A stretch of DNA of 64,000 bases from PALSA-505 sp035308365. GTDB taxonomy: Bacteria > Actinomycetota > Actinomycetes > Streptosporangiales > Streptosporangiaceae. Below, one piece after another: positions 41,418 to 50,164 of this stretch. The stretch is taken from positions 24,443 to 88,442 of the forward strand of contig DATGGU010000105.1 in NCBI GenBank assembly GCA_035308365.1, given 5' to 3'. Both the position numbers and the translations under genes were made by a program. The notes under the pieces are model-generated. The model saw only the letters and a list, made by a program, of their open reading frames with translations, was not told the origin of the DNA and searched no databases. Numbering within the stretch: the stretch's first letter is position 1; every line of letters begins with the position of its first letter.

Positions 41418-43259
41418 GTGCCAGCCATGGCCGCCCCTTCGACCACCGCGACGGCCCCGCCCGGTCAGCCGGGGCGAAGCCCGTGGCGGTCCGTGACCGA
41501 GTTGTCCGCCCGGACGCCGCTGCGTGTCAAGCTGGTCGCCGCGCTGCTCGCGCTGGTGATCGCCGCACTCATCAGCATCACCGTGGCAGGCGCCTTCGAG
41601 TTCCGGGGCTACCTGCATTCGAACGCGGACCAGCAGGTCACGTCGCTTCTGCACGACGCCTACGCGTCGCTGGCGAAGAACGGTGCGATCATCCCCAACG
41701 GCTCCGTCAACTGCCCTGGGCCGTTCGTAGAGGCCTTCGTGCCGTCCGGCGAGACGATGACCGGATGCCAGTCCGCGTCAGGTAACACCGCGCCCGTGCC
41801 CAGCATCCCCACCAGCCAAAGCTGGCTGAAAAGCCACTCCGGGCAGTTGGTGACGCTGCCCGCCACCTTCGGCGGCGGAAACTGGCGGGTGATCACCAGC
41901 CAGGAGACCTTCCAGACCTTCAACGGCCCGGTCACCGGCACCCTGGTCGCGGGTGAGGACCTGGGCAACCTCAATCAGACCATCGGGCGGCTGGTCAGCA
42001 TCGACCTGATCGTCGGCGCGATCGTCGTGCTCGGCCTGGCCGTCGTCGGCGTTGCCGTGGTGCGGGCCAGCCTGCAGCCGCTCGCCGAGATCGAGCAGAC
42101 GGCCGGGGAGATCGCAGCCGGAGACCTGACCCGCCGTGTCACCGAACGTGACCCGAACACCGAGGTGGGCAGCCTGGGCCGGTCGCTCAACGTCATGCTC
42201 GCCCAGATCGAGACCGCCTTCCGGGCGCAGGCCCAGTCCGAGGCGATGGCCCGCCAGTCCGAGGCGCGGATGCGGCAGTTCGCCGCGGACGCCAGCCACG
42301 AGCTTCGCACGCCGCTGACCGCCATCAAGGGCTTCGCCGAGTACTACCGGCAGCGTGGCGGCCTCACCGTGAACGGCGAGGGCGAGCTCACCTCCGGGGA
42401 ACTCGACCGGATCATGAACCGGGTCGAGAACGAAGCCACCCGGATGGGCGGGCTGGTCGAGGACCTGCTGCTGCTGGCCAGGATCGACCAGCAGCGCCCG
42501 CTCGAACGGCGCCCGGTGGACCTGCTGGCGCTGGCCGCCGACGCGGTGCAGGATGCCCGGATGATCGCGCCGAACCGGGAGATAGGACTGACTGTGGGGC
42601 ACGGCACCGCCTTCCTGGTGATGGGCGACGAAGCCAGGCTCCGCCAGGTGGTCGGCAACCTGATGAGCAATGCGCTCAATCACACCCCGGACGGGACACA
42701 AATCGAGGTACATGTGCGATCGGGCACGCTGCAAGGCTGGGGCCCGGCGACGATCGGCGGCCCCGCCGACCAGCTGATTCCCGCGGTCATCTTCGAGGTC
42801 GTCGATCACGGGCCGGGGATGTCCACGGACCAGGCGCGGCATGTCTTCGAGCGGTTCTACCGGGCCGACGCGGCGCGGAACAGGGCAACCGGTGGGACGG
42901 GCCTTGGGCTCGCCATCGTGTCCGCCCTCGTCAGCGCCCACGGCGGCACGGTCTTCGTGGACACCGCACCCGGCCGGGGCGCCACCTTCCGGGTGACCCT
43001 GCCGCTGGCTCCCGAGGCGCAGGCAGATGGCGCGGAGGAACCCGAAGGCCCCTTGGACGAGGATCAGCGGGCCCACAGCTGGCAGACTGGCCGGGCCCAA
43101 GCCGGACAGCCCAGCGGCCCAGCCCAGTTCATGGCGGCGCCAGGAGAGAACGGCCCGCCGGCGGCCGGAGAGAGCATCTGGCCGGCTGCCGACCGCCCGG
43201 GCGCGTCCGGCCAGCAGCCGGACATCATCGAACGGCACCCCTGGCACCCGTTCTCCTGA
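41418..43259 (+). CDS. Membrane sensor histidine kinase
   Basis: 613 aa from GTG 41418, directly after the regulator's TAG (ATG 41427 is the alternative). Two membrane helices (about 38-60 and 194-216) flank a 130-residue extracellular sensor containing two cysteines. HAMP (217-270), HisKA with His294 in DASHELRTPL, and HATPase motifs (NLMSNALNHT, DHGPGMS, GTGLGLAIV) follow. A disordered C-terminal tail of about 75 residues is unusual. It forms a two-component system with the preceding regulator; its signal is unknown. Confidence 0.93.
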   Translation: MPAMAAPSTTATAPPGQPGRSPWRSVTELSARTPLRVKLVAALLALVIAALISITVAGAFEFRGYLHSNADQQVTSLLHDAYASLAKNGAIIPNGSVNCPGPFVEAFVPSGETMTGCQSASGNTAPVPSIPTSQSWLKSHSGQLVTLPATFGGGNWRVITSQETFQTFNGPVTGTLVAGEDLGNLNQTIGRLVSIDLIVGAIVVLGLAVVGVAVVRASLQPLAEIEQTAGEIAAGDLTRRVTERDPNTEVGSLGRSLNVMLAQIETAFRAQAQSEAMARQSEARMRQFAADASHELRTPLTAIKGFAEYYRQRGGLTVNGEGELTSGELDRIMNRVENEATRMGGLVEDLLLLARIDQQRPLERRPVDLLALAADAVQDARMIAPNREIGLTVGHGTAFLVMGDEARLRQVVGNLMSNALNHTPDGTQIEVHVRSGTLQGWGPATIGGPADQLIPAVIFEVVDHGPGMSTDQARHVFERFYRADAARNRATGGTGLGLAIVSALVSAHGGTVFVDTAPGRGATFRVTLPLAPEAQADGAEEPEGPLDEDQRAHSWQTGRAQAGQPSGPAQFMAAPGENGPPAAGESIWPAADRPGASGQQPDIIERHPWHPFS

Positions 43260-43271
43260 CCGGCGGCCGAT

Positions 43272-44132
43272 TCAGGCGGCGAGCGCCGCGCGGGCCGCCT
43301 CACGCACCGATCCGGCGTATCCCGCGCCGAACAGGCACACGTGCACGAGCAGTGGGTGCAACTGATGCAGGGCGAGCCTGGATTTCCACCCCTCGGCCAG
43401 CGGTGCCGCCTCGTTGTAGGCCGCGGCAATACGCTCCAGGTACGGGGCGCCGAACAAGGCCAGCATGGCCAGATCGGTCTCCCGGTGCCCGCCGTGCGCC
43501 GCCGGGTCGATCAGCCACCCTCTGCCCGCCGACCACAGTACGTTGCCCGACCAGCAGTCACCATGGATCCGGCTGGGCGGTTCGGCCGGGCCGGCCAGTT
43601 CCCCGATCCGGCTGATCACCGACTCGACCAGCCTGACGTCGGCCCGGCTCAGCGTGCCAGCATCGGCCGCCCGGCGCAGGAACGGAAGCAGGCGGCGCCT
43701 CGCGTACCATTCCGGCCAGCCCCCGGGCCCGCCGGCCGGTGTATTGTCCAGCGGCAAACTGGCGATGAACCCCGGCCACGGCGCGCCGAAGCAGTCAGCC
43801 CCCGACGCGTGCAAGGCGGCCAGGTCCCGCCCGAACCGTTCGGCTGCGGCCGCGTCAGCGCGGCCGGGCGGTACCCACGACAAAATCAAGGTATTTTCAT
43901 CGCAGCCGATAACATCGGGAACGGGAATCACGCCAGGCTCGGCCAGCCATCGCAAAGACTGAGATTCAGAGTCGATGAGCTCACCAGGCATCCGTTCGGC
44001 AGCCTTTGCAAAAATATAACGGCCGTCCGCCAAGCAGGCGCGATAATGCCGCCACGAATGCTGGCCACCGATAACCTCAAGAGCGGTCACCGATGACCCG
44101 GTGAGCTGGGCTATCCTGTCCGCGAGGGTCAT
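43272..44132 (-). CDS. Fructosamine/ketosamine 3-kinase family protein
   Basis: 286 aa. Kinase-fold motifs are GGQHSWRHYRACLADGRYIFAKA (nucleotide site), RIHGDCWSGNVLW (HGDxxxxN) and LIDPAAHGGHRETDLAM (DPAxxxGHxExDLAM, the fructosamine-kinase signature). It phosphorylates the 3-hydroxyl of sugar-modified lysines, which destabilises the adduct. Its ATG overlaps the stop of the LMW phosphatase gene (ATGA). Confidence 0.9.
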   Translation of the reverse strand: MTLADRIAQLTGSSVTALEVIGGQHSWRHYRACLADGRYIFAKAAERMPGELIDSESQSLRWLAEPGVIPVPDVIGCDENTLILSWVPPGRADAAAAERFGRDLAALHASGADCFGAPWPGFIASLPLDNTPAGGPGGWPEWYARRRLLPFLRRAADAGTLSRADVRLVESVISRIGELAGPAEPPSRIHGDCWSGNVLWSAGRGWLIDPAAHGGHRETDLAMLALFGAPYLERIAAAYNEAAPLAEGWKSRLALHQLHPLLVHVCLFGAGYAGSVREAARAALAA

Positions 44133-44683
44133 GTAAAATCAGCAAGAATCGCCTTGGCCAGACCGCGCGCAGCAGCCTCGATAAAATCGAGTACCGGGCC
44201 GAAGGACTCGCCGTCACCATAATATGGATCGGGGACTTCGGCATCCTGCGGCGAGGCAAAATCGAATGAGCGCAAAAGCCTGATCCGGTCGCGATCACCC
44301 GGCGTGGCCATGCGGCGAAGCGCCGCGAGATTCTGCCTATCCATGGCCAAAATAAGATCACGTTCGGCCAGCCAGTCCGGCTGAATCTGCCTGGCCACAT
44401 GCGACGCCCCATCGTAGCCTCGGCGGCCAAGCTCCACCCGGGCGCGCGGATCCATCCGGCTGCCGATGTGCCAATCCCCCGTCCCCGCGCTGTCCACGAC
44501 GACCGCACCACTCAGCCCGGCCCGGTCGAGTTCGGCCCTGAGCACCGCCTCGGCCATCGGAGAGCGGCAGATATTCCCCAGGCAAACCAGGCACACCCGG
44601 TACGGCCCGGCCGGATCGCGGGGCGGCGGCAGCGCGGCTGACCTGGCCGGCCGTGCTGGGCCTGTCGGTGGTGGCGTCGTCAT
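44129..44683 (-). CDS. Low-molecular-weight protein-tyrosine-phosphatase family protein
   Basis: 184 aa from ATG 44683. The catalytic loop CLGNICRS (Cys34, Arg40, CX5R) and the general acid in EVPDPYYG are present. The 28 residues before YRVCLVCLG are a variable proline-rich lead. Although the fold is that of PtpA, coupling to a fructosamine kinase suggests a phosphatase acting on ribulosamine/erythrulosamine 5-phosphates, as reported for bacterial gene pairs of this type. Confidence 0.88.
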   Translation of the reverse strand: MTTPPPTGPARPARSAALPPPRDPAGPYRVCLVCLGNICRSPMAEAVLRAELDRAGLSGAVVVDSAGTGDWHIGSRMDPRARVELGRRGYDGASHVARQIQPDWLAERDLILAMDRQNLAALRRMATPGDRDRIRLLRSFDFASPQDAEVPDPYYGDGESFGPVLDFIEAAARGLAKAILADFT

Positions 44684-44904
44684 GGGTGTCCAGGGGTGAG
44701 AGCTATCGTCGACACGATTCTGGCATCCGCGATCGGGGGTGTGCACTGAGATGCTTCATGGGGGATGGTGTAGCTGGCCGCGGTGCGGTTGGCTGGGCTG
44801 GGCTGCGCTGGGGACGGTGGGGCGGTTGGGACAGAAGGAGGGGGCGGGTGTGCGGGGTGGATTCGCACCGGCACTTGGATACTGCTAACATCACAGCGTC
44901 TCAA

Positions 44905-44977
44905 GCGCCGCTAGCTCAATTGGCAGAGCAGCGGACTCTTAATCCGCGGGTTCGGGGTTCAAGTCCCTGGCGGCGCA
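44905..44977 (+). tRNA. tRNA-Lys (CTT)
   Basis: Complete cloverleaf: acceptor GCGCCGC/GCGGCGC, D-arm AGCTCAATTGGCAGAGC, anticodon stem GCGGA/TCCGC around CTCTTAA (anticodon CTT), T-loop TTCAAGT. CCA is not encoded. Its last 53 bases recur at the far end of the island, making it the probable integration site. Confidence 0.97.
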
Positions 44978-44992
44978 CCCGTCCTGACCTGG
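44925..44992 (+). repeat. attL-like direct repeat (left)
   Basis: 68 bp from AGAGCAGCGG in the tRNA D-arm to GACCTGG downstream of the tRNA. It matches the right copy at 67 of 68 positions (A44961 versus C62752). Confidence 0.85.
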
Positions 44993-45131
44993 TATTTTTG
45001 CTAATCCTTTACCCTGGTCGGTGGCCGTTTCCGGGTCATGGTTGCTCCACGTTTGCTCGTCAGTCCGGAAATAGTTGATCATGGTGGCCGGGCGCCCGGC
45101 GAGGCCTGTGGGTGCCGAAAATGCTGTCACC

Positions 45132-45320
45132 CTATGCGACCTGCGCATATTCGTGGATCAGGCCGCCGAGCCGGTCCCGGCGCAGAACGCGCATACCGGC
45201 CACTTCGACAGGCGGATACGCGCGCCCGGCGGGCGGCTCCTGCTGCAGTGACCGGTGCGGCCGGTGCGAATTGTAGTGATCGGCGTACTCGCCGAGGACC
45301 AGGCGCAGGTGCCGTTCGCG
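45132..45320 (-). pseudogene. C-terminal fragment of an integrase-core (DDE) transposase
   Basis: 62 codons ending in TAG: ERHLRLVLGEYADHY, then SHRPHRSLQQEPPAG and a variable tail. ERHL..VL.EY..HYN.(H)R matches the transposase at the right edge of the window (63084-64000), so both belong to one family. The catalytic part is missing. It truncates the DUF6458-like gene just upstream. Confidence 0.75.
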
Positions 45321-45364
45321 ATCGCCCCGATCGCGATCAGCGTGATGCCAACACCGGTGCTCAT
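45316..45364 (-). pseudogene. 5' remnant of a DUF6458-like small membrane protein gene
   Basis: From ATG 45364 it reads MSTGVGITLIAIGAIAN, the typical start of the short DUF6458 membrane proteins, then runs into the transposase fragment. About 16 codons remain. Confidence 0.5.
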
Positions 45365-45393
45365 CACCCGCCGGCCGCCCGCGGGCGGCCTGT

Positions 45394-45693
45394 TCACCGG
45401 CGCGCCCAGCCAGGCCGCCGGCTGCGGCCGGTGGTCGCGTGGCTGCTGAGCAGGTGGTAGGCCAGCAGCAGGACGGCCGCGCCGGCGATCGCGGTCAGCC
45501 AGGTGGAGAGGTTGAAGAACCCGTGCAGGGTGTGGACGTGGAACAGCTTGGTGGCCAGCCAGCCGCCGCCCAGGGCCCCGGCCACCCCGATCAGGCAGGT
45601 CAGGATGAGGCCCTGTGATCTCTTGCCGGGGATCAGCATATTGGCCAGCAGCCCTGCGCCGAGACCGAGAACAATCCATGCGATGATGCTCAT
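45394..45693 (-). CDS. GlsB/YeaQ/YmgE-family stress membrane protein
   Basis: 99 aa. Three hydrophobic segments with family glycine motifs: IAWIVLGLGAGLLANMLIPG, LTCLIGVAGALGGGWLATKLF, and STWLTAIAGAAVLLLAYHLL. Such transglycosylase-associated proteins are induced in stress. GAGGAGT precedes ATG 45693. Its 5' leader contains promoter-terminator module 1 (45834-45902). Confidence 0.88.
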   Translation of the reverse strand: MSIIAWIVLGLGAGLLANMLIPGKRSQGLILTCLIGVAGALGGGWLATKLFHVHTLHGFFNLSTWLTAIAGAAVLLLAYHLLSSHATTGRSRRPGWARR

Positions 45694-45833
45694 GACCGAC
45701 TCCTCAGTCAGTAACCAATTGACGTGCGGGGTAGCCGGTCCTGCGCGATAAATCGCGGTGGGAGAAAAGATCTCCCGCGGGCTCTTGCCCTTTTCTGGGC
45801 CGCCGCGCCATTCCTGACGCCAGCCCGAACACT

Positions 45834-45902
45834 AAAAAACTCCGGTCCTGCACTGCCCCTATTCGGGGGCAGCTGCCGTGGTCCGGAGCAATTACCATTA
45901 TA
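45834..45902 (-). promoter_or_regulatory. Promoter plus leader-terminator module 1 (upstream of GlsB-like gene)
   Basis: Minus strand: TATAAT (45902-45897), then 8 nt later a two-part hairpin, outer stem CTCCGG/CCGGAG (45883-45888 with 45840-45845), inner stem CTGCCCC/GGGGCAG, followed by TTTTTT (45839-45834). The start codon lies 140 nt further on. The segment CAGGACCGG of the 3' arm recurs in the leader near 45740. The hairpin sits between promoter and gene, so it is a candidate attenuator. Confidence 0.6.
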
Positions 45903-46039
45903 TTACCCCGCCGCGGCACGGGTGTCCATCGGCGGAATCAGCCCGCAGCCAGCACCGGACAGGGAAACCCGCCCTGCGGATCAAGCTGCGCCCGCCGCTG
46001 CATGCCTCAGGGCCCGCCGGTGGTGGCGGCCCGAATGGG

Positions 46040-46744
46040 TCAGGCTGGGGCGAAACGGAGCCTGAGCCCGAGCCTGCGCAGCACCTGGAGGAACCACAGG
46101 GTGGACGCGCCGGTTCCCGCGACGACCAGCGCGGCGGTGGCGACGGTCGAGAGCAGCACGAACAGGCCGACCGGCTCGGTCACCATCAGCACCGCCAAGA
46201 CGACGGCCAGCAGCAGGAAGATGGCCGCCCACAGCCAGGTCGCCCCCTGGAAGAAGCGGTGCAGGCCCGGATGATGGGTGGCCGGCTGCCGCAACGCCAC
46301 CACCTCAGCCGCGAGCCGGGCAACGAGCGGGTCCGGGCCACTCGCCGTCCGGGCGAACAAGACGCCCATGCACAGGTCGGCCAGCGGGAACTGCAGCAGG
46401 AACAGCCACAGTTGGCCGGTGGCAAGCACCATCACGGTCTGCACCGTGAGCACCACCGCGGAAATCGTCAGTAGGCTGGGCACAGATCCGGTCGCGACCT
46501 TGCGGATGACCGCGGTCAGCCAGATGACCGCTAGCCCCGCGAGCAGGCCCGCGTCGCGGCCATCGAGCCAGGCGGCGAGCGCGTAGGCCGCCACGGGCAA
46601 CCCGGCAGACTCGGTCAGGCTCCAGCCAGCCGTCACAAGCAGCCGCAGCGGCCTGGGGACTTCCAGGTCCCCGGCCATGCGGGCGCTGGCGGCGGTGGAA
46701 GACCCAGCGCTGCCATGACCTGTTCTCACCAATGGTGCGGTCAT
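46040..46744 (-). CDS. VC0807-like polytopic membrane protein
   Basis: 234 aa with about five to six membrane helices (SLTESAGLPVAAYALAAWLDG; AGLLAGLAVIWLTAVI; LLTISAVVLTVQTVMVL; WLWAAIFLLLAVVLAVLMV; LLSTVATAALVVAGT). The pattern and the DPLVARLAAEVVALR loop resemble VC0807/DUF3159-type proteins of unknown function. Its ribosome site is inside a strong hairpin (46746-46802). Confidence 0.7.
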   Translation of the reverse strand: MTAPLVRTGHGSAGSSTAASARMAGDLEVPRPLRLLVTAGWSLTESAGLPVAAYALAAWLDGRDAGLLAGLAVIWLTAVIRKVATGSVPSLLTISAVVLTVQTVMVLATGQLWLFLLQFPLADLCMGVLFARTASGPDPLVARLAAEVVALRQPATHHPGLHRFFQGATWLWAAIFLLLAVVLAVLMVTEPVGLFVLLSTVATAALVVAGTGASTLWFLQVLRRLGLRLRFAPA

Positions 46745-46745
46745 C

Positions 46746-46802
46746 AGTCCCGCCTCGCGACGGTAGGAAGGGCAAGAAATGCAGCGAGGCGATCTCGGGA
46801 CT
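46746..46802 (-). promoter_or_regulatory. Hairpin sequestering the ribosome site of the VC0807-like gene
   Basis: GCGAGGCGGGACT directly before ATG 46744 pairs with AGTCC and CGCCTCGC upstream: 8 + 5 bp with a 6-nt bulge (46792-46797). The only Shine-Dalgarno-like bases (GAGGCGGGA) are in the stem. Confidence 0.5.
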
Positions 46803-47290
46803 GGCGTACGGTCTAGACCCGGCCGGAAACTCGTTCAGGCTGCCTGAGCAAGTACTGATACGAGCATACGCCGGACGGCGGCGACGCTGATGTCAACGGC
46901 AGCTGAACCTGGAACGGGGCCGTGAACTGGCGAGCGCAGGCACTGCAGTTAACAACGGCCGCTTCCATCCACGGCGACCTGCCAGCCTGCAAACTCCTCG
47001 GCCAGCCGCATGTTCCCGCTGCCGGCGCCCGCTGTCACCAGACCATAGCTGTGCGCTGCCACCGACGTGCCCCCTTCCAGGCTGTCAGTCCCACCGGCTA
47101 GCACCCCGCCTCGAGGCGGGATGGCCTACAGCCGGAGTAACCCACCAGCCGATCGGAGCGGGCAACAGTCAGGAGGCCGGCGTGGCCGGTAGCGACAAGG
47201 GGGCCAGGACGCTACCGGGGCAGCTGCCCCGGCTGGCGCACTAGGAGCTGGGACGGGCCCAGGCGGAGACCCTGCAGGCGCCGCGGCGAC
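46803..47290. other. No recognisable gene
   Basis: About 490 bp of ordinary GC content. It contains a CCCGCCTC-GAGGCGGG palindrome near 47105 but no frame with a known motif. Confidence 0.5.
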
Positions 47291-47298
47291 GATACGGC

Positions 47299-47930
47299 AT
47301 GGCCGCCCGGGTTCTGTTCGTGCTGCTCGACGTGCTGTACGGCAAGGCCCGCACGCTGGGCAAGTTCAAGGTTCTCACGCTGGTAGCCGGGGTGCCGCGG
47401 CTCCACCTTCACAAGCGGGTGGCGGCCATCCTTATCGTCTTCGGCGTGGTCTTTGCCATCGACGCCTTCCTGAAGTAGCGGTCCCGGCTTCGCCGGCAGC
47501 TTCCTCAGCCAGGTCACCGCCGCCGCCCAGGGGCAGCCTGGCTGGCTGCTGCCCTGGTTCCACTTCTGGGCGCACTTGATCGCCTGTCCCCTTTGCCTAC
47601 CTGAGCGCCATCGTGGAGTCCCTGGCTGCGCTGGCTCTGCTGTTCGGCCTGGCCCGGCAGGTCACTTACTTCGCGGCCGCAGCTTACACCCTTTTCCTCT
47701 GGGCTATTCCGGAGGGCTTCGGAGGCCCCTACACGGGGGGCAACCGACATCGGGGACCGGCATCATCTACGTGATCGTGTTCCTCGCGCTGTACCCGGCT
47801 CGACACGCTCTCTGACGAGAGCCATGGTCGCTGGACCCGGTAATCGAACGCCGGTTCCCCGGTGGCGGATACTGTCCGAGCCGTCCCTGCGCGTCAAGGG
47901 CGGCGGCGCCGGGGGCCCCAGGTGAATCCC
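47299..47930 (+). pseudogene. DoxX-family membrane protein pseudogene, 5' end fused to an unrelated fragment
   Basis: Reading across frames gives KRVAAILIVFGVVFAIDAFLK, then QVTAAAQGQPGWLLPWFHFWAHL, FAYLSAIVESLAALALLFGLARQVTYF, FLWAIPEGFGGPYTGG and GTGIIYVIVFLALYPARHAL: a complete DoxX/DoxD-like protein broken by a stop at 47476 and several frameshifts. The first 33 codons (LLDVLYGKARTLGKFKVLTLVAGVP) are not DoxX and tentatively resemble an alternative-oxidase-like protein, implying a deletion junction near 47395. Confidence 0.65.
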
Positions 47931-48114
47931 CCCGCCACGCGGCACCGTGCCCGCGTGCTCCCGCCGCCTGGCCCCCGGTCACCTGGCCTGCGCGATGATG
48001 ATCCGGCTGGTGAGCGCCAGCCGGGGCCGGCCGGTGACCACTGCGCCGCAGCAGATGATGCGCTCCCGCAGGATGACAGCGGTGGGCGCTGAGCGGAATG
48101 CTGACCTGGTCCTG

Positions 48115-48781
48115 TCATTTGGCCAGCCCAGACACGAGGTTGATCAACGTCGCGATGATCACAGCACCCAGGGGAACGACAGCCACGCGTGCCGCAGCGC
48201 GGTGCGCCGGATCTGCTTGGACCCGATGTTGGTGTCGGAGACCTGGAACGTCATGCCAATGGTGAAAGACAGGTAGGCGAAGTCGCTGTATTGCGGTGCC
48301 CCTGGCTCGTTGAAATCGATCCCCCGCCCTCACCGGAGTAGTAGAGGCGCGCATATTTCAGGGTGAACGCCGTATGAATGAGGGTCCAGGACAAGAATAC
48401 GGACATAAGCGCGAGACCAGCCTGCAGGTACTTCAGGTTCCCGCTGGCATTACCGGCTCCGAACAGCACGACCCCGACGGCGATCAGGCTGGCGACCGCC
48501 GCGCAGAGCAGCACCAGGTCCGCCAAGTCGCGGCTGGGGTTCTCCCGCTGGGCGTGGCTCGCTGTCAACTCCGCGTCCAGCCGCCATACGGTGGACCACA
48601 CCCATCCGCAGAACACCAGCGCCAGGATGTCCCAGCCGATCAAGGGTGCTGCCCGGCCCGCCCCCAGCGCCGCCGCAGCCGCGCCGGCCAGGACTGCCGC
48701 GCCGAGGGAGACCAGCAGATGCGTCCGGGCCGATGCGGATGCCCGGCGGACAGCGTCCTGGTCCCCAGATTCAGGTTGCAT
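48115..48781 (-). pseudogene. DUF1345 membrane protein gene with two frameshifts
   Basis: From ATG 48781 the frame gives membrane helices GAAVLAGAAAAALGAG, GWDILALVFCGWVW, LVLLCAAVASLIAVGVVLF and MSVFLSWTLIHTAFTLKYARLYYS. It then needs a shift near 48310 to read PQYSDFAYLSFTIGMTFQVSDTNI and another near 48165 to end AVIIATLINLVSGLAK. DUF1345 function is unknown; the gene is inactive unless the shifts are sequencing errors. Confidence 0.75.
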
Positions 48782-48783
48782 GA

Positions 48784-49292
48784 CCCCAGGCTGACAGCCC
48801 ATCGCATTCCCCGCCGGGATTCCGGCCCCGACTGGCCGCAAGCCCGCGCCTCCTCTGGGGCCCGGGCTTGCGGGCGCTGGCGTAAAAGGACGTTACTGCG
48901 CCACCGGCCGGACCGGCACCAGCTCATCGCGTCCGGCAACGACGCGCTCTCGAACCGCACGCCAAGCCGGGTTGCCCTTCGCTGGCGTGACGGGCGGTTT
49001 GGGAGCGCCCCGGTACTGCCTCGGCTGGGCCTGCACCGGCTGCCATCCGGCGAATTCGCCTGCTCCGCGGCCTAGCCCTCATCCTGGCCGCCTACGACGG
49101 CGCCGCCGAGCCCGAACACGGTCTCGACACCCCCTCACCGGCCTGACCCGCAGCCAACCCAACAGGTGTAGGCAGTCACCAGGCGCAGACCGCCCGCTGT
49201 CCGGGCCTGCCTTTCTCGCCAGCTCGGCGAGCGTGGCATTGTCCAGCTCGTCTTGCTGCTATGTACCGGCGCGAGACAATGATGTTTGCCGG
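48784..49292. other. No recognisable gene
   Basis: About 510 bp between the DUF1345 remnant and the first GAF-ANTAR gene. Open frames here have no family motif and poor codon bias. Confidence 0.5.
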
Positions 49293-50078
49293 TCACGGCC
49301 TGCGCCATGAGCCGGGCCGGGGCGGAGGCTGTACCTGCCCGGCGGCTGGCTGCCGTGCCCCGGCTGCTGTGTGGCCGGTGAGGGGTTCGGTCCCGTCGAT
49401 GACGGCCTGGGCCAGGTCGGCCAGGCGGAGGTTGCGGTTACGGGCGGTGGTGCGCAGGATGCCGAATGCCTGGGCCATGTCGATACCGAGCCGCTCGGCG
49501 AGCTTGCCCTTGGCCTGCTCGATGATGACCCGGCTGTTCAGCGCGGTCTGCAGCTGCTCATTCAGGGTGTCGCTGTGGCGCATGCTGCGCTCGTGCAGCA
49601 GGCTGATCGTGGCCACGTCCGCCAGGGCCTGCCCGACGCGCACGTTCGCGGGGTCAAAGGCGCCCGGGGCGGCGCGGAACAGGTTCAGCGCGCCGATGAC
49701 CTGCTCGCGCAGCCGCATCGGCAGCGCCTGCACCGCGGCGAAGCCGGCGTGGCGGGCGGCGGCGGAGAACCGGGGCCAGCGCTGCGCTTCGGCGCCCAGG
49801 TCGGCGGCCGTGACGGGCTGCCCAGCCCGGAAGCAGTCCAGGCAGGGACCCTGGTCGTTCTGCAGCTGGAACAGCTCCAGCAGCCGGGCCGCTTCACTGG
49901 AGGCCGCCACCACGCGCAGCTCACCGCGCGGGTCAGCCAGCAGCAGCCCGGCGGCGGAGACGTCCAGCAACTGCACGCTGCGGTCGGTCAGCACGTGCAG
50001 GAAGTCGATCACGTCGAAGTCAGCGACCATGGTGTCAGTCAGCTCGACGAACGTTTCCGACAGCAACTGTCCGTCCAT
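49293..50078 (-). CDS. GAF-ANTAR RNA-binding antiterminator-type regulator
   Basis: 261 aa. The GAF domain spans about residues 20-165 (LLDVSAAGLLLADPRGELRVVAASSE, QGPCLDCFRAGQPVTAADL, LPMRLREQVIGALNLF). The ANTAR domain follows (LQTALNSRVIIEQAKGKLAERLGIDMAQAFGILRTTARNRNLRLADLAQAVI). ANTAR domains bind paired hairpins in RNA and prevent termination. A strong GGAGGGTGAG precedes ATG 50078. It is relevant that leader terminators occur on the same island. Confidence 0.92.
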   Translation of the reverse strand: MDGQLLSETFVELTDTMVADFDVIDFLHVLTDRSVQLLDVSAAGLLLADPRGELRVVAASSEAARLLELFQLQNDQGPCLDCFRAGQPVTAADLGAEAQRWPRFSAAARHAGFAAVQALPMRLREQVIGALNLFRAAPGAFDPANVRVGQALADVATISLLHERSMRHSDTLNEQLQTALNSRVIIEQAKGKLAERLGIDMAQAFGILRTTARNRNLRLADLAQAVIDGTEPLTGHTAAGARQPAAGQVQPPPRPGSWRRP

Positions 50079-50164
50079 CCCCGCTCACCCTCCAAGGAAA
50101 CGCTGCAAGACCGGCTGCGGGCACCCGTGCAAGGCGGCATGTGCGCTGGCGCCGGGCGGTTGCA

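Noticed and set aside
41778..43247. 489-codon minus-strand frame
   Set aside because: Antisense to the histidine kinase, whose domains are unambiguous.
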